DNA from: an uncultured Pseudoruegeria sp.
Lineage (GTDB): Bacteria; Pseudomonadota; Alphaproteobacteria; Rhodobacterales; Rhodobacteraceae
NCBI GenBank assembly: GCA_947498155.1
Contig: CANMJD010000011.1
Location: 1-64,000, forward strand
Direction: 5' to 3'
Length of the DNA stretch: 64,000 bases
Shown here: positions 8,437-17,308 of the stretch, piece after piece
Numbering within the stretch: position 1 is the first letter of the stretch
Layout of the letters: each line of letters begins with the position of its first letter
Notes under the pieces: generated by a model
Seen by the model: only the letters and a program-made list of their open reading frames with translations
Database searches by the model: none
What the model was told of the DNA's origin: nothing
Program-made: the position numbers and the translations under genes

Positions 8437-9743
8437 TCGGCGGCTTCTCCGTAACCGACGTTTTTACCACCATAGCGGCGCACACGGATGTTGCATTGCT
8501 CGGCATGGCCGACAAAGCCTTCGAGCATACACAACCGTGAGCCGTATTCACCCACCAAAGCCGCAGCCTCATCGGTTTCAATGCGTTGATAGGAATGGGT
8601 TTTCAGGAATTTCCCCACCCATAGTCCGCCGGTATAGCGTCCGGCTTTTTTGGTCGGTAGCGTGTGATTGGTGCCGATGACCTTATCGCCATTGGCGACA
8701 TTGGTGCGCGGCCCCAGAAACAGCGCCCCATAGGAATGCATGTTTTCCAGAAACCAGTCGTCGCGGTCGGTCATCACCTGCACATGTTCATAGGCCATGT
8801 CATTGGCCACTTGCAGCATTTCATCGTAGCTGTCGCAGAGGATCATATCACCGTAGCTCTGCCAGCTGACCGAAGCGGTTTCCCGTGTCGGCAGAATGTC
8901 CAGCAAGCGGTCGATTTCGGCCAAGGTCTCTTTGGCCAGTTTCGCAGAATTGGTGATCAGACAGGCGGGGGAATTATAGCCATGCTCTGCCTGCCCCAGC
9001 AGATCGGTGGCGCAAAGTTCGGCATCTACGGTTTCATCGGCGATCACCATGGTTTCGGTGGGTCCGGCAAAAAGATCAATGCCAACGCGGCCATAAAGCT
9101 GGCGTTTGGCTTCGGCGACAAAAGCATTGCCCGGCCCGACCAGCATATGCACCGGCTCTATTGTTTCGGTGCCGATTGCCATGGCCCCCACCGCCTGAAT
9201 GCCGCCAAGGCAGTAAATCTCATGGGCGCCGCCCAGATGCATCGCCGCCACAATCGCCGGATGCGGTGCGCCGTTCACCGGCGGGGCCGAAGCCACAATC
9301 CGCGGCACGCCTGCTACCGATGCCGTTAACACCGACATATGTGCCGAGGCCACCATGGGGAATTTACCGCCGGGCACGTAGCAGCCCACCGATTGCACCG
9401 GGATGTTCTTATGGCCCAGAAACACACCGGGCAGGGTTTCAACTTCAATATCCGTCATCGACGCCCGTTGCGCTTGGGCAAAGCGGCGGATCTGGTCCTG
9501 CGCAAATTTGATGTCTGCCATATCGCGGGTCGACACATTCTGTAGGGCGGCCTCGATTTCACTTTCGCTCAGGCGGAAATGCTTGGGATCATAGCCGTCG
9601 AATTTCACCGACAAATCACGTACCGCCGCATCGCCGCGCGCACCGATATCCGCCAGAGTTTGCTCCACAACCGCGCGCACCTTTGCGTCATCTTCAGCGC
9701 GCTCGGAGTCTGGTTTGCTTTGCTTAAGATACTGGATGGCCAT
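8433..9743 (-). CDS. Histidinol dehydrogenase-family alcohol dehydrogenase (HpsN-like)
   Basis: 436 residues with the full HisD architecture: [49 protein letters not shown], and QAEHG giving part of the zinc site, with further His in the C-terminal half. HisD itself makes histidine, but this copy sits in a catabolic operon directly behind sugar-type permeases and resembles the subgroup that includes sulfopropanediol 3-dehydrogenase (HpsN), which performs an NAD-dependent four-electron oxidation of a primary alcohol to a carboxylate. No other hps genes are nearby, so the substrate may be a different polyol. Family certain, function inferred. Confidence 0.82.
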   Translation of the reverse strand: MAIQYLKQSKPDSERAEDDAKVRAVVEQTLADIGARGDAAVRDLSVKFDGYDPKHFRLSESEIEAALQNVSTRDMADIKFAQDQIRRFAQAQRASMTDIEVETLPGVFLGHKNIPVQSVGCYVPGGKFPMVASAHMSVLTASVAGVPRIVASAPPVNGAPHPAIVAAMHLGGAHEIYCLGGIQAVGAMAIGTETIEPVHMLVGPGNAFVAEAKRQLYGRVGIDLFAGPTETMVIADETVDAELCATDLLGQAEHGYNSPACLITNSAKLAKETLAEIDRLLDILPTRETASVSWQSYGDMILCDSYDEMLQVANDMAYEHVQVMTDRDDWFLENMHSYGALFLGPRTNVANGDKVIGTNHTLPTKKAGRYTGGLWVGKFLKTHSYQRIETDEAAALVGEYGSRLCMLEGFVGHAEQCNIRVRRYGGKNVGYGEAAE

Positions 9744-9763
9744 TGTATTTCCTTAGAATGCCG

Positions 9764-9788
9764 CCCCTACCGCCAAAGGCGGCAGCGG
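9764..9788 (-). terminator. Intercistronic hairpin between permease and HisD-like gene
   Basis: CCGCC-AAA-GGCGG stem-loop in the 77-bp gap of the minus-strand operon. No U-tract follows, so it more likely modulates mRNA stability or partial termination than ending the transcript. Confidence 0.35.
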
Positions 9789-9820
9789 GCCAGAGAGAGA
9801 AGAGATCGTTGGCGCGGGGG

Positions 9821-10699
9821 TCATCCTTTTACCGCCCCTGCGGTCAGGCCCGACACAATCTGGCGCTGGAAGAACATCACAAGGACGAACAAAGGCGCGG
9901 TCGAAGAGACCACAGCGGCCACGGCAAACATCACATTGCCTTCCTCAAAAGTGGAGCCAAGATAGCCATAGATTGCGGGCACCATCGTCTGGTTTTCGCG
10001 CGACAGCAGCATAGAGGTCACGGCAAAGTCGTTATAGGCCAAAAGAAAGCTGAACAGCCCCGTGGTAATCACCCCCGGCCACATCACCGGAATGATCACA
10101 TGGCGGAAGGCCTGAAACTGGGTACAGCCATCCACTCGGGCGCTTTCATCCAGATCCTTGGGGATATTGAGGAAAAACGAATGCAGCATCCACAGGGTAA
10201 ACGGCTGGTTTATCGCCACCAGCACAATGATCGCTGTTGGCAGGTGCCCCCAGACGTTCCACTGGAAAAACGGCAGCAGATAGCCCGAGACCAGCGTGAT
10301 ATGCGGCATGGCGCGGAACACCAGCGCCACCATCAGCAGCCAGAAGGAATAATTATGCCCCGAGCGCGCCAGCGCATAGCCGCCCAGCGTGCCGAAGGTC
10401 AGCGAAATGATCACCGTGAAGAAAACAATGATGCCGGTGTTCAGGGTGGCGCGCCAGAATTCCTGTTCGATCCAAGCGCCCTCATAGCCCGCGCCGGTAA
10501 AGGGCCCGCCGGTCTCGATGATCGTGCGGGTGCCGGTCAGCGCATACCGCCAATCCGCCTTGGAAAAGAAGTCCCCCTGCACTTTGAAAGAGCCCCATAG
10601 GGTCCAGAGAAAGGGAAAGGACGCGATCACGATCCATGCCAGCACAAAGGCGGTGGAGGCGATCATCAGCCCTTTGGGGGTTTTACGAGCGCTGGCCAT
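9821..10699 (-). CDS. ABC transporter permease, CUT1 type (MalG-like)
   Basis: 292 residues, inner-membrane subunit of a carbohydrate importer. Six hydrophobic helices and the EAA-type loop DESARVDGCTQFQAFRHVIIPVMWPG, which docks on the ATPase. The start at 10699 shares one base with the stop of the upstream permease (TGATG); an upstream in-frame start at 10729 is less likely. Works with the MalF-like partner, the binding protein and the ATPase of the same operon. Confidence 0.88.
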   Translation of the reverse strand: MASARKTPKGLMIASTAFVLAWIVIASFPFLWTLWGSFKVQGDFFSKADWRYALTGTRTIIETGGPFTGAGYEGAWIEQEFWRATLNTGIIVFFTVIISLTFGTLGGYALARSGHNYSFWLLMVALVFRAMPHITLVSGYLLPFFQWNVWGHLPTAIIVLVAINQPFTLWMLHSFFLNIPKDLDESARVDGCTQFQAFRHVIIPVMWPGVITTGLFSFLLAYNDFAVTSMLLSRENQTMVPAIYGYLGSTFEEGNVMFAVAAVVSSTAPLFVLVMFFQRQIVSGLTAGAVKG

Positions 10700-11727
10700 C
10701 AGACTGCCTTTCCTTTGAAGTCGCGCCACGTCCGGATCAGGACGGGAGTCAGCAGAATGATGACCCCCAGAACCGTCAACACAGAGGTTGCCGCAGCAGA
10801 GTTAAAGCGCATGGTATCGCCGCGCAGATCGTTAAAGATGATAAAAGAGAGCGAGGTTGCATTGGCCTGTGCCGAGAAGCCGACAATCGGTTCAAAGACG
10901 CGGAAGTTGTCCATCAGCTGGATCAGCGAGATAAACACCACCAGCGGCATCAGATGCGGGATCACCACATAGCGGATTTGCTGCCAGCGCGAGGCCCCGT
11001 CGATCTGCGCGGCCTCCAGTGAATCGGTATTCACGGTTTGCAGACCGGCATAGAACACCACAAAGGCAAAGGGCGCAGAGCTCCAGACGCCATAGGTGAT
11101 CAGGGTGATCCAAGTCAGCGCCGGAGACGCCTTGAGCGACAGGTCCGGATCGTCAAATATCCATTGCAGAGATTTGCCGATAATCCCTTGGGAATCGATC
11201 ATCCAGAACAACACCAACGAGCCGATCAGCGGTGTCACGATCATCGGCAGCAGAGAGACAAAAATCGTCGGCCCCTTCAGGATCGGGGTCACACGGTTCA
11301 CCCCCAGCGCGATCAAAAGGCCCAGCACAATGGTCAGCGGCGTGACCACAAAGGTATAGGTCAGGGTAAAGGCAATCGCCTTATAAAGCGGCAGGTTATA
11401 CAGATCCGACAGGAACCCGCCAAAGGACTCGCGCTCTTTCCAGGCCTGTGCGACCTCGGCACTGGCCAGATGGCCGCGATCAAAATAGGTGCCCAGACCG
11501 TTAAACCGCCCCATGGGTTTTTCATCGATCAGCCGTTGCGTGGCCTCGGCATCGACGGTGGTTTCCATCGTGCAGCCAAAGGGTCCACAGTTTTCGGTCT
11601 CTGTCAGTACTTGCTCATGTTCGATGTGCATCGATTGGGTGACGACCGACACCAGCGGCAGGGCAATGAACAGGATCATCGCCACAAGCGAGGGCAGGAT
11701 AAACATCAAAAAGGTGCGGTGCGACAT
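10699..11727 (-). CDS. ABC transporter permease, CUT1 type (MalF-like)
   Basis: 342 residues with an N-terminal helix, an enlarged periplasmic loop (about residues 35-115, containing two Cys in ENCGPFGCT) and then the transport core. The EAA loop reads LEAAQIDGASRWQQIRYVVIPHL. The periplasmic insertion between helices 1 and 2 is longer than in most CUT1 permeases and its cysteine pair could form a disulfide. Forms the heterodimeric channel with the MalG-like gene downstream. Confidence 0.88.
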   Translation of the reverse strand: MSHRTFLMFILPSLVAMILFIALPLVSVVTQSMHIEHEQVLTETENCGPFGCTMETTVDAEATQRLIDEKPMGRFNGLGTYFDRGHLASAEVAQAWKERESFGGFLSDLYNLPLYKAIAFTLTYTFVVTPLTIVLGLLIALGVNRVTPILKGPTIFVSLLPMIVTPLIGSLVLFWMIDSQGIIGKSLQWIFDDPDLSLKASPALTWITLITYGVWSSAPFAFVVFYAGLQTVNTDSLEAAQIDGASRWQQIRYVVIPHLMPLVVFISLIQLMDNFRVFEPIVGFSAQANATSLSFIIFNDLRGDTMRFNSAAATSVLTVLGVIILLTPVLIRTWRDFKGKAV

Positions 11728-11755
11728 GGGAGATCATCCGGCATGGGAGGAAAGG

Positions 11756-11781
11756 CGTGCAGCCAGCGAACCGGCTGCACG
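11756..11781 (-). terminator. Hairpin between binding-protein and permease genes
   Basis: A perfect 9-bp stem (CGTGCAGCC / GGCTGCACG, 11756-11764 with 11773-11781, 8-nt loop) just after the binding-protein stop. Such hairpins typically protect the 3' end of the binding-protein message and reduce read-through, giving excess binding protein. Confidence 0.6.
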
Positions 11782-11788
11782 GTTGGTT

Positions 11789-13021
11789 TTATTGCAAAAA
11801 GCCCTGCTCTTTGGCGGCTGCTGTATAGGCGGCCTCGACATCGGCCAGCGCTTGTTCGGCAGATTCAGAACCTTGCAGGAATTCGGTGATTTCTTCCCCC
11901 AGAGCCGAATGCAACAAGCCCATATAAGGCAGCATCGGATAGGGCACTGCTCCGGCGTTGGCGGTTGCCGCAACCCCCATGGATGCCGCTGTTGGCGCGT
12001 AGGCTTTGCTCAGCCATACAGCTTCTGTGTTGTTGGCTTTGACCACCTCATCGCTCAGACCATTGACCATCGCGACAAAGGTTGCCTCGGCATCCTCATC
12101 ACTGATGTTGGCCGCGATGGTGATCCCGTCCCACCACAGGGTGGAGGCCGGACGATCCCCGCTCAGCATCGGTGCGGCCGCCAGAACCGTATTGTTGACG
12201 ATTTCTTCGGTGGAGCCTTCGCCATCCAGTATCGGCCCCCCGCGCGAACCCCACATGATCGCCATCGCCAGCTTGCCGCCTTCCCACAATGAACCGGTGG
12301 CGTTTGAATCAAAGGTCAGGAAATCGGGGTTGGAATAGTCGGTGAGCGATTTCAACATATTCAGCGCTTCAACACCGCTTTCGTTGTTGATCGCGACTTC
12401 CGCTGTGCCCGGATTAAAGAAGGGTGCCCCGGTGCCCATATACATGTTGACGAATTCTTCACCCAGATTCCAACCGGTCTTGGTGTTCAGCGCCACCGGA
12501 TCATCCATCAATCCCATGGATTCGATCTTTTCAGCCGCAGCCACCATCTCTGCATAGGTTGTGGGCGGCGCAACGCCAGCGGCTTCCAGAATGTCCTTGC
12601 GGTAAAACAGATGCTGCGCGTTGGCCATAAAGGCTACGGCCATGATCTTGCCGTCGATGGTGATCATCTGCCCCGGATGCAGCGATGCCCCGTGTTTGGC
12701 AACCAGATCATCGAGAGGCCGGATCAGCCCGTCATTCAGCAGCGGCACAATAGAGCTATTGGCTACAATCGCGCTGGTATATTGCGCCGGATTGGCAGTC
12801 AGGGCGGCGACCTGCAAATCGCGGTGCTCGGTGGTCAGGTTGGATTCAACCGTCACCCCGTCACCGGCGCATTCCTTAGCCCCGGCCACAATCGCCTGAA
12901 TGGCGGCAAATTCATTGCCTAGAATATTGACGTTGCCGCCGGAGAGGCCACAACCGGCATAAGAAGCGGTGCTGGCCAGCATCGACATCGTGCCGACAAG
13001 TGCTAGTTCTTTCAGAAACAT
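11789..13021 (-). CDS. Extracellular sugar-type solute-binding protein (family 1)
   Basis: 410 residues. N-terminal Sec signal peptide of about 22 residues ending SYA, then a two-lobed family-1 binding protein with ISDEDAEATFVAMVNGLSDEV in the C-terminal helical region and several Trp residues suited to stacking on a sugar or polyol (WNLGEEF, LWEGGKLAMAIMWGSRGG, LWWDG). Periplasmic receptor of the first importer. Sits between the ATPase gene (84 bp upstream) and the permeases. The ligand is unknown and would define the whole operon. Confidence 0.88.
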   Translation of the reverse strand: MFLKELALVGTMSMLASTASYAGCGLSGGNVNILGNEFAAIQAIVAGAKECAGDGVTVESNLTTEHRDLQVAALTANPAQYTSAIVANSSIVPLLNDGLIRPLDDLVAKHGASLHPGQMITIDGKIMAVAFMANAQHLFYRKDILEAAGVAPPTTYAEMVAAAEKIESMGLMDDPVALNTKTGWNLGEEFVNMYMGTGAPFFNPGTAEVAINNESGVEALNMLKSLTDYSNPDFLTFDSNATGSLWEGGKLAMAIMWGSRGGPILDGEGSTEEIVNNTVLAAAPMLSGDRPASTLWWDGITIAANISDEDAEATFVAMVNGLSDEVVKANNTEAVWLSKAYAPTAASMGVAATANAGAVPYPMLPYMGLLHSALGEEITEFLQGSESAEQALADVEAAYTAAAKEQGFLQ

Positions 13022-13105
13022 ATCGTTCTCCCTGTTTCTTGTCTGGATGCGCCTTGCAACCGCGCATCGCTTATAATCCCCGCTCCTGTTGAGGGTGGGG
13101 TATGC

Positions 13106-14164
13106 TTAGGCTCGACCGTCAGCGCGGGCGCCGGTCTGGGCATTAAAAATATGACAAATCTCGGCAGGCACGCGAATGGACACCCTGTCGCCGATCTCGG
13201 CGCGAAAGCTTTTGTCTGCCTTCACGCTGACCAGCGTGCCGCCGATGCGCACGGTCACCATGGTCGCGTCCCCGAGCAGCTCCAGCGTATAAATCGGTGC
13301 GTTGATCTGGCCGCTCCCATCCTCGGCCAGCGAGGCATCTTCGGCCCGAAACCCCAGTGTGACCGCCTGATCGCCCACCGGCAGCCCCGAAATTTCGGCT
13401 TTGGGCGCGCGAAACACCCCGCCGGCGATGTCCCCATCAACAAGGTTCATCGCCGGATTGCCGATAAAGCTGGCAACAAAAGTATTGGCCGGCGTGTCGT
13501 AAATCTCTGTCGGGCTGCCGACCTGTTGCACAACACCCTGTTTCATCACCACCACCCGATCCGCCAAGGTCATGGCCTCGATCTGGTCATGGGTCACATA
13601 GACGGTGGTCACCGCCAGTTCGTGGCTCAGGTTTTTGATCTGCGCACGGGTCGAGACCCGCAGCTTGGCATCCAGATTGGACAGCGGCTCATCCATCAGA
13701 AAGACATTGGGTTCCCGCACAATCGCACGCGCCAGTGCCACCCGCTGCCGTTGTCCCCCCGACAGCGCCGCCGGTTTGCGGTGCAGGAAATCATCCAACT
13801 CGACCATCGCCGACGCGCGGCGCACTTTTTCATCATGCAGGGCCTGATCCACCCCCCGCACTTTCAAAGGAAAGCGGATGTTGTCGTAGACATTCATATT
13901 CGGATAGAGCGCGTAGGACTGGAACACCATCGCCACATCGCGGTCTTTGGGGTCCAGATCATTGACCACCTTGCCGTCGATCAGAATCTCGCCCTCGGTG
14001 ATGTCCTCAAGCCCGGCAATCATCCGCATGGTGGTGGTCTTGCCACAGCCCGACGGACCCAGCAGCACCAGAAATTCCTTATCCGCAATGGTCAGGTCAA
14101 AATTGTCAACCCCGACAAAACTACCCCAGCGCTTGGAAAGATTACGCAGCTGAATTTCCGCCAT
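13106..14164 (-). CDS. ABC transporter ATPase, MalK/UgpC-like
   Basis: 352 residues from the ATG at 14164, which begins the typical MAEIQLRNLSKRWG segment; an upstream frame extension to 14212 runs into the operator region and is rejected. Walker A GPSGCGKTT, Q-loop, signature [14 protein letters not shown], Walker B VFLMDEP, then a C-terminal TOBE/OB regulatory domain (RAEDASL). First gene of the 12-kb minus-strand operon, directly behind the divergent promoter with two LacI-type operators. Confidence 0.92.
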   Translation of the reverse strand: MAEIQLRNLSKRWGSFVGVDNFDLTIADKEFLVLLGPSGCGKTTTMRMIAGLEDITEGEILIDGKVVNDLDPKDRDVAMVFQSYALYPNMNVYDNIRFPLKVRGVDQALHDEKVRRASAMVELDDFLHRKPAALSGGQRQRVALARAIVREPNVFLMDEPLSNLDAKLRVSTRAQIKNLSHELAVTTVYVTHDQIEAMTLADRVVVMKQGVVQQVGSPTEIYDTPANTFVASFIGNPAMNLVDGDIAGGVFRAPKAEISGLPVGDQAVTLGFRAEDASLAEDGSGQINAPIYTLELLGDATMVTVRIGGTLVSVKADKSFRAEIGDRVSIRVPAEICHIFNAQTGARADGRA

Positions 14165-14204
14165 TCGATGCCGTCCCCCTGTATCGTGCAGCTTTGTCAG
14201 TAAG

Positions 14205-14225
14205 TTTTGCACGCGTATGCAAAAA
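14205..14225. promoter_or_regulatory. LacI-type operator 1 (divergent promoter)
   Basis: Pseudo-palindrome with arms TTTTGCA and TGCAAAA around a central GCG, the classic LacI-family layout. Lies 40 bp upstream of the ABC ATPase start. A related site occurs about 54 bp away at 14259-14280. The candidate regulator is encoded at 5613-6635. Confidence 0.65.
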
Positions 14226-14258
14226 GACTAGACAGCCGCCCCGTTGTTTGGCAAGACT

Positions 14259-14280
14259 TTTTTACACACGTATGCAAAAA
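14259..14280. promoter_or_regulatory. LacI-type operator 2 (divergent promoter)
   Basis: Second copy with arms TTTTTACA and TGCAAAAA and a shared CGTATGCAAAAA half. Centre-to-centre distance to operator 1 is about 54 bp, near five helical turns, so looping or co-operative binding could control both the minus-strand operon and the divergent NTF2-like gene. Confidence 0.62.
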
Positions 14281-14292
14281 GGGTTCTTTCAG

Positions 14293-15300
14293 GTGGGTTT
14301 TCAGGCTGAAAAACAGATAGTTAGGGATTTTTACACCGCATTGGACGGCGCTGAGGATTCAGACATTGAAGGCGTATTGACCCGATTCTGTTCTGACAAT
14401 CTCTTGTGGCGCGGGTTTTACCCGTTCAACGAAATCACCGGCCCTGCCGCGGTCTCGACTCAGTTCTGGCGGCCTCTGCGCGCGGCCCTCTCCAAGATGC
14501 AGCGCCGGATGGATATCTTTATGGCAGGGGCCAATGCCAAGGATAACGGCCAGAGTGTCTGGGTCGCCTCTATGGGCCATCTGATGGGCCTGTTTGATGC
14601 GCCGTGGCTGGGCATTCCCCCCACCGGCAAAATGGTCATGCTGCGCTATTGCGCCTTTCATCGGATCGAACACGGCAAGATCACCCAAGAAGCGATGTTC
14701 TTTGATATTCCCCATCTGATGATGCAGGCGGGCCTGCAGCCTTTCCCGCCGCAAACCGCCGCCCATATGGTGCAACCCGGACCGCTGACCCATGACGGTT
14801 TGCTGTTTGATCCGCAGCCGCCCGAAGAAGGTGCAAAAACGCTGATCGCCATCGACAATATGGTCAATGATCTAAAGGTCTGGCAGGACGGTGAGGAAGA
14901 AAGCCTAGAGGACGAGCTGCGCCGCAGTTGGACAGAGGACATGCTCTGGTGGGGACCGGCGGGCATCGGCGCGACCTATACGATTGAACGCTATGCCAAG
15001 CAGCATTCCGGCCCGTTCCGCGAAAGTTTTAAGGACCGCGTCTTCAACGGCCATATCGCCAAAATCAGCGAAGGCCATTATGGCGGGTTTTTCGGCTGGC
15101 CGAACCTGACCCTGACCGCCACCGGCGGCTTTATGGGCCTGCCCGCCAGCAATCTGCCCGCCGATATGCGGGTGATCGACATCTATCGCCGTGACGGCGA
15201 CAAGCTGGCCGAAAACTGGATTTTCATCGATCTGCTGTATTTCTGGAAACAGCAAGGTCTGGACGTTTTGGGCCGGATGCAAACCGTGCCCTACAGATAG
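14293..15300 (+). CDS. Double NTF2/SnoaL-like domain protein (paralogue 3)
   Basis: 335 residues if read from the GTG at 14293, which has AAAGGG nine bases upstream. An ATG at 14272 is in frame but lies inside operator 2 and has no SD; longer starts cross both operators. Two NTF2-like domains: first half DFYTALDGAED, RGFYPFNEITGPAA, SMGHLMGLFDAPWLGIPPTGK, MLRYCAFHRIEHGKI; second half WWGPAGIGATYTIERY and GWPNLTLTATGGFMGLPAS. Clearly paralogous to the protein at 7396-8436. Divergently transcribed from the importer operon and probably co-regulated with it. Confidence 0.75.
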   Translation: MGFQAEKQIVRDFYTALDGAEDSDIEGVLTRFCSDNLLWRGFYPFNEITGPAAVSTQFWRPLRAALSKMQRRMDIFMAGANAKDNGQSVWVASMGHLMGLFDAPWLGIPPTGKMVMLRYCAFHRIEHGKITQEAMFFDIPHLMMQAGLQPFPPQTAAHMVQPGPLTHDGLLFDPQPPEEGAKTLIAIDNMVNDLKVWQDGEEESLEDELRRSWTEDMLWWGPAGIGATYTIERYAKQHSGPFRESFKDRVFNGHIAKISEGHYGGFFGWPNLTLTATGGFMGLPASNLPADMRVIDIYRRDGDKLAENWIFIDLLYFWKQQGLDVLGRMQTVPYR

Positions 15301-15317
15301 CAACGGCCCAACGCGGG

Positions 15318-16268
15318 TCAGTCGTTGAACTCGCTGGCCAGCGGGGCGGCCAACCGTTCTGCCAGATTTTGCCCCGCAGCCGGTGTGCTTAAGACGTGAT
15401 GCATCTTGGCATAGGCGGCCTCTACCGTCATATCACGCCCGTCCACCACGCCGGTGCGTTTCAACACCGCCCCGGCAGCATAGGTGCCCAACGTGATCCC
15501 GCCTTCGGGGCATTGGCTCACCGCGAGCACCGGAACGTCGCGTGATTGCGCCAGCAGCAGCGCGGTCTCCAGCTTGGCCGAGTTGGGCACGGTGCCGGAG
15601 CCGTAACAGCGCAGGATCACCCCGTCGCAATGGCGGGCGGCAAAGGCAAATACATCCATCGAGATCGCCGGAGCCACCGGCAGAATGGCCACTTCCCTGG
15701 GCTGATAGACATGGCGGATCAAACCCGCCCCGTCCCGTCGCGGTGCCCGCGCGGTGGGTTCTGCGGCAAAAGCATCAAAGGCGCGGGAATGAGATTTGCG
15801 CACCCGCCCGCCGTTCAGCAATTTATCGGCGAATTGCACCCAGATGCCTGCCTCTGCCGTCAGCGCCGCCCCAAGGGCCGCGCGCAAATTCGCCGCCCCG
15901 TCGTTCTCCGGCTCGCTGAGCGGCAGCATCGATCCGGTCAGGATCACCGGCCGGTCCAACCCCTGCAGGGCAAAGCAAAGCGCCGCCGCGCTATAGGCCA
16001 TGGTATCGGTCCCATGGGTCACCACAAAAGCGTCATAGGTCTCCGCCTGCTGCGCAATGTTCTGCGACAGGCGGTTCCAGTCCTCCGGCGTGGCGTTGGC
16101 GCTATCGATCAGCGGATCAAGCACGCGCAGGTCTATCTGTGCCGCAAGGCGGTCTTCGGCGATGATCCGCGCCAGTTCGGCCTCGACCACGCCAGTCTGC
16201 GGCGCAAAGCCGGAAGCACTGCGCACCATGCCAATGGTTCCGCCCGTGTGGATCACCAAGATTTTCAT
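15318..16268 (-). CDS. L-asparaginase family amidohydrolase
   Basis: 316 residues from ATG 16268, the start that leads straight into KILVIHTGGTIGM; the frame extends 29 codons upstream without support. Both catalytic triads are visible: the first Thr in TGGTIGM, the second in VTHGTDTMAYSAAAL. C-terminal helper domain with CYGSGTVPN and SQCPEGGITLGTYAAG. Hydrolyses asparagine (possibly other amides) to aspartate and ammonia. No signal peptide, so cytoplasmic, closest in layout to type I enzymes. Probably monocistronic; it shares a short divergent promoter region with the arsenic operon. Confidence 0.88.
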   Translation of the reverse strand: MKILVIHTGGTIGMVRSASGFAPQTGVVEAELARIIAEDRLAAQIDLRVLDPLIDSANATPEDWNRLSQNIAQQAETYDAFVVTHGTDTMAYSAAALCFALQGLDRPVILTGSMLPLSEPENDGAANLRAALGAALTAEAGIWVQFADKLLNGGRVRKSHSRAFDAFAAEPTARAPRRDGAGLIRHVYQPREVAILPVAPAISMDVFAFAARHCDGVILRCYGSGTVPNSAKLETALLLAQSRDVPVLAVSQCPEGGITLGTYAAGAVLKRTGVVDGRDMTVEAAYAKMHHVLSTPAAGQNLAERLAAPLASEFND

Positions 16269-16439
16269 ATCCGCCCCGCAAAACATCTGATTGCCCCTGC
16301 CTGACCGCCGCCATGGCAATTGTCCAGCCTTTCCGTCCGTTCGATACGGGTGCAATCACGGACATCCTTCCGGCCAATGCCGCCGCCTGATGTCACAAAA
16401 GCTTCACCTGCAGGGGGTAAAAACCGCTTTGCAACTGCC

Positions 16440-16464
16440 TATAATTTAAATATTCATGAAATAT
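16440..16464 (+). promoter_or_regulatory. Candidate arsenic-operon promoter and ArsR operator
   Basis: TATAAT at 16440-16445 stands about 18 bp before the ATG at 16463, and the imperfect palindrome ATATT-CATGA-AATAT (16450-16464) overlaps the expected transcription start and the start codon. No SD is visible, so the message may be leaderless or nearly so. Binding of the encoded ArsR domain here would block transcription. Confidence 0.45.
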
Positions 16465-17308
16465 GGAAACACTGCTCACAGACCGACTCGCAACCCTTAG
16501 CCATCCGCAGCGCATGGCCCTGTTCCGGCTGTTGATGCGGCGCTATCCCGATCAGCTTTCTGCCGGAGAAATTTCATCCGTCCTGGCCCTGAAAGCCAGC
16601 ACAACCTCTGTTTATCTCTCGGCCCTAAAGACTTCGGGCCTCATTACGCAACAACGCGACGGCACTCATCTGCGTTATGCAGTGGATCTGCCGGCAGCCC
16701 GCGCGGTGGTGTCGGATTTGTTTCTGGACTGCTGCAAAGGGCGCGCTGATCTCTGCCCGCCCGTCAGCGAATTCCAGCCAAAGGTCCTTTCCGTGGACAA
16801 AAAACTGAATGTCCTTTTCATCTGCACCGGCAACTCTGCCCGTTCTATTATCGCCGAAACCCTGCTGCGCGACATCGCCGGGGATCGTTTCAACGTCTAT
16901 TCCGCCGGTACACTACCGCGCTCCGAGCTGAATCTGATTGCAACCGCAATGCTGGCCGAAAAAGGCCATGACACCTCTGATCTGACCGCCAAAAATGTCT
17001 CGGTGTTTCAAACCGCCGACGCGCCAGTGATGGATTTTGTCTTTACCGTCTGCGACCTTGCCGCCAACGAGGAATGCCCGCCCTGGCCCGGTCAGCCAAT
17101 CTCCGGCCATTGGGGCATGCCTGATCCGGTCAAAGCCACCGGCACATTGGCCGAACGCCGCCTTGCCTTTCAGCAAACCTATGGCGCGCTGCGCAATCGG
17201 ATGACAGCCTTTACCGCCCTGCCGCTTGACCAACTCGATCGTGCATCCCTGCAACATCGCATTGATGACATCGCCAAAGAAACCGAAACAGGAATTCAAA
17301 CCACATGA
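16463..17308 (+). CDS. ArsR regulator-arsenate reductase (LMW phosphatase type) fusion
   Basis: 281 residues. Residues 1-100 are an ArsR/SmtB winged helix ([25 protein letters not shown], then a recognition helix near [17 protein letters not shown]), ending in a Cys pair and a third Cys (90, 91, 98) that could bind As(III). Residues 115-250 are a low-molecular-weight phosphatase-type arsenate reductase with the P-loop CTGNSARS (Cys121, Arg127) and a downstream PDPVKATG loop. The fusion couples sensing of arsenite to arsenate reduction. First gene of the arsenic operon; ATGA overlap with the GAPDH gene. Confidence 0.88.
   Translation: METLLTDRLATLSHPQRMALFRLLMRRYPDQLSAGEISSVLALKASTTSVYLSALKTSGLITQQRDGTHLRYAVDLPAARAVVSDLFLDCCKGRADLCPPVSEFQPKVLSVDKKLNVLFICTGNSARSIIAETLLRDIAGDRFNVYSAGTLPRSELNLIATAMLAEKGHDTSDLTAKNVSVFQTADAPVMDFVFTVCDLAANEECPPWPGQPISGHWGMPDPVKATGTLAERRLAFQQTYGALRNRMTAFTALPLDQLDRASLQHRIDDIAKETETGIQTT

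Noticed and set aside
8433..9743. True histidine-biosynthesis hisD
   Set aside because: Catabolic operon context and subgroup features; no other his genes nearby.
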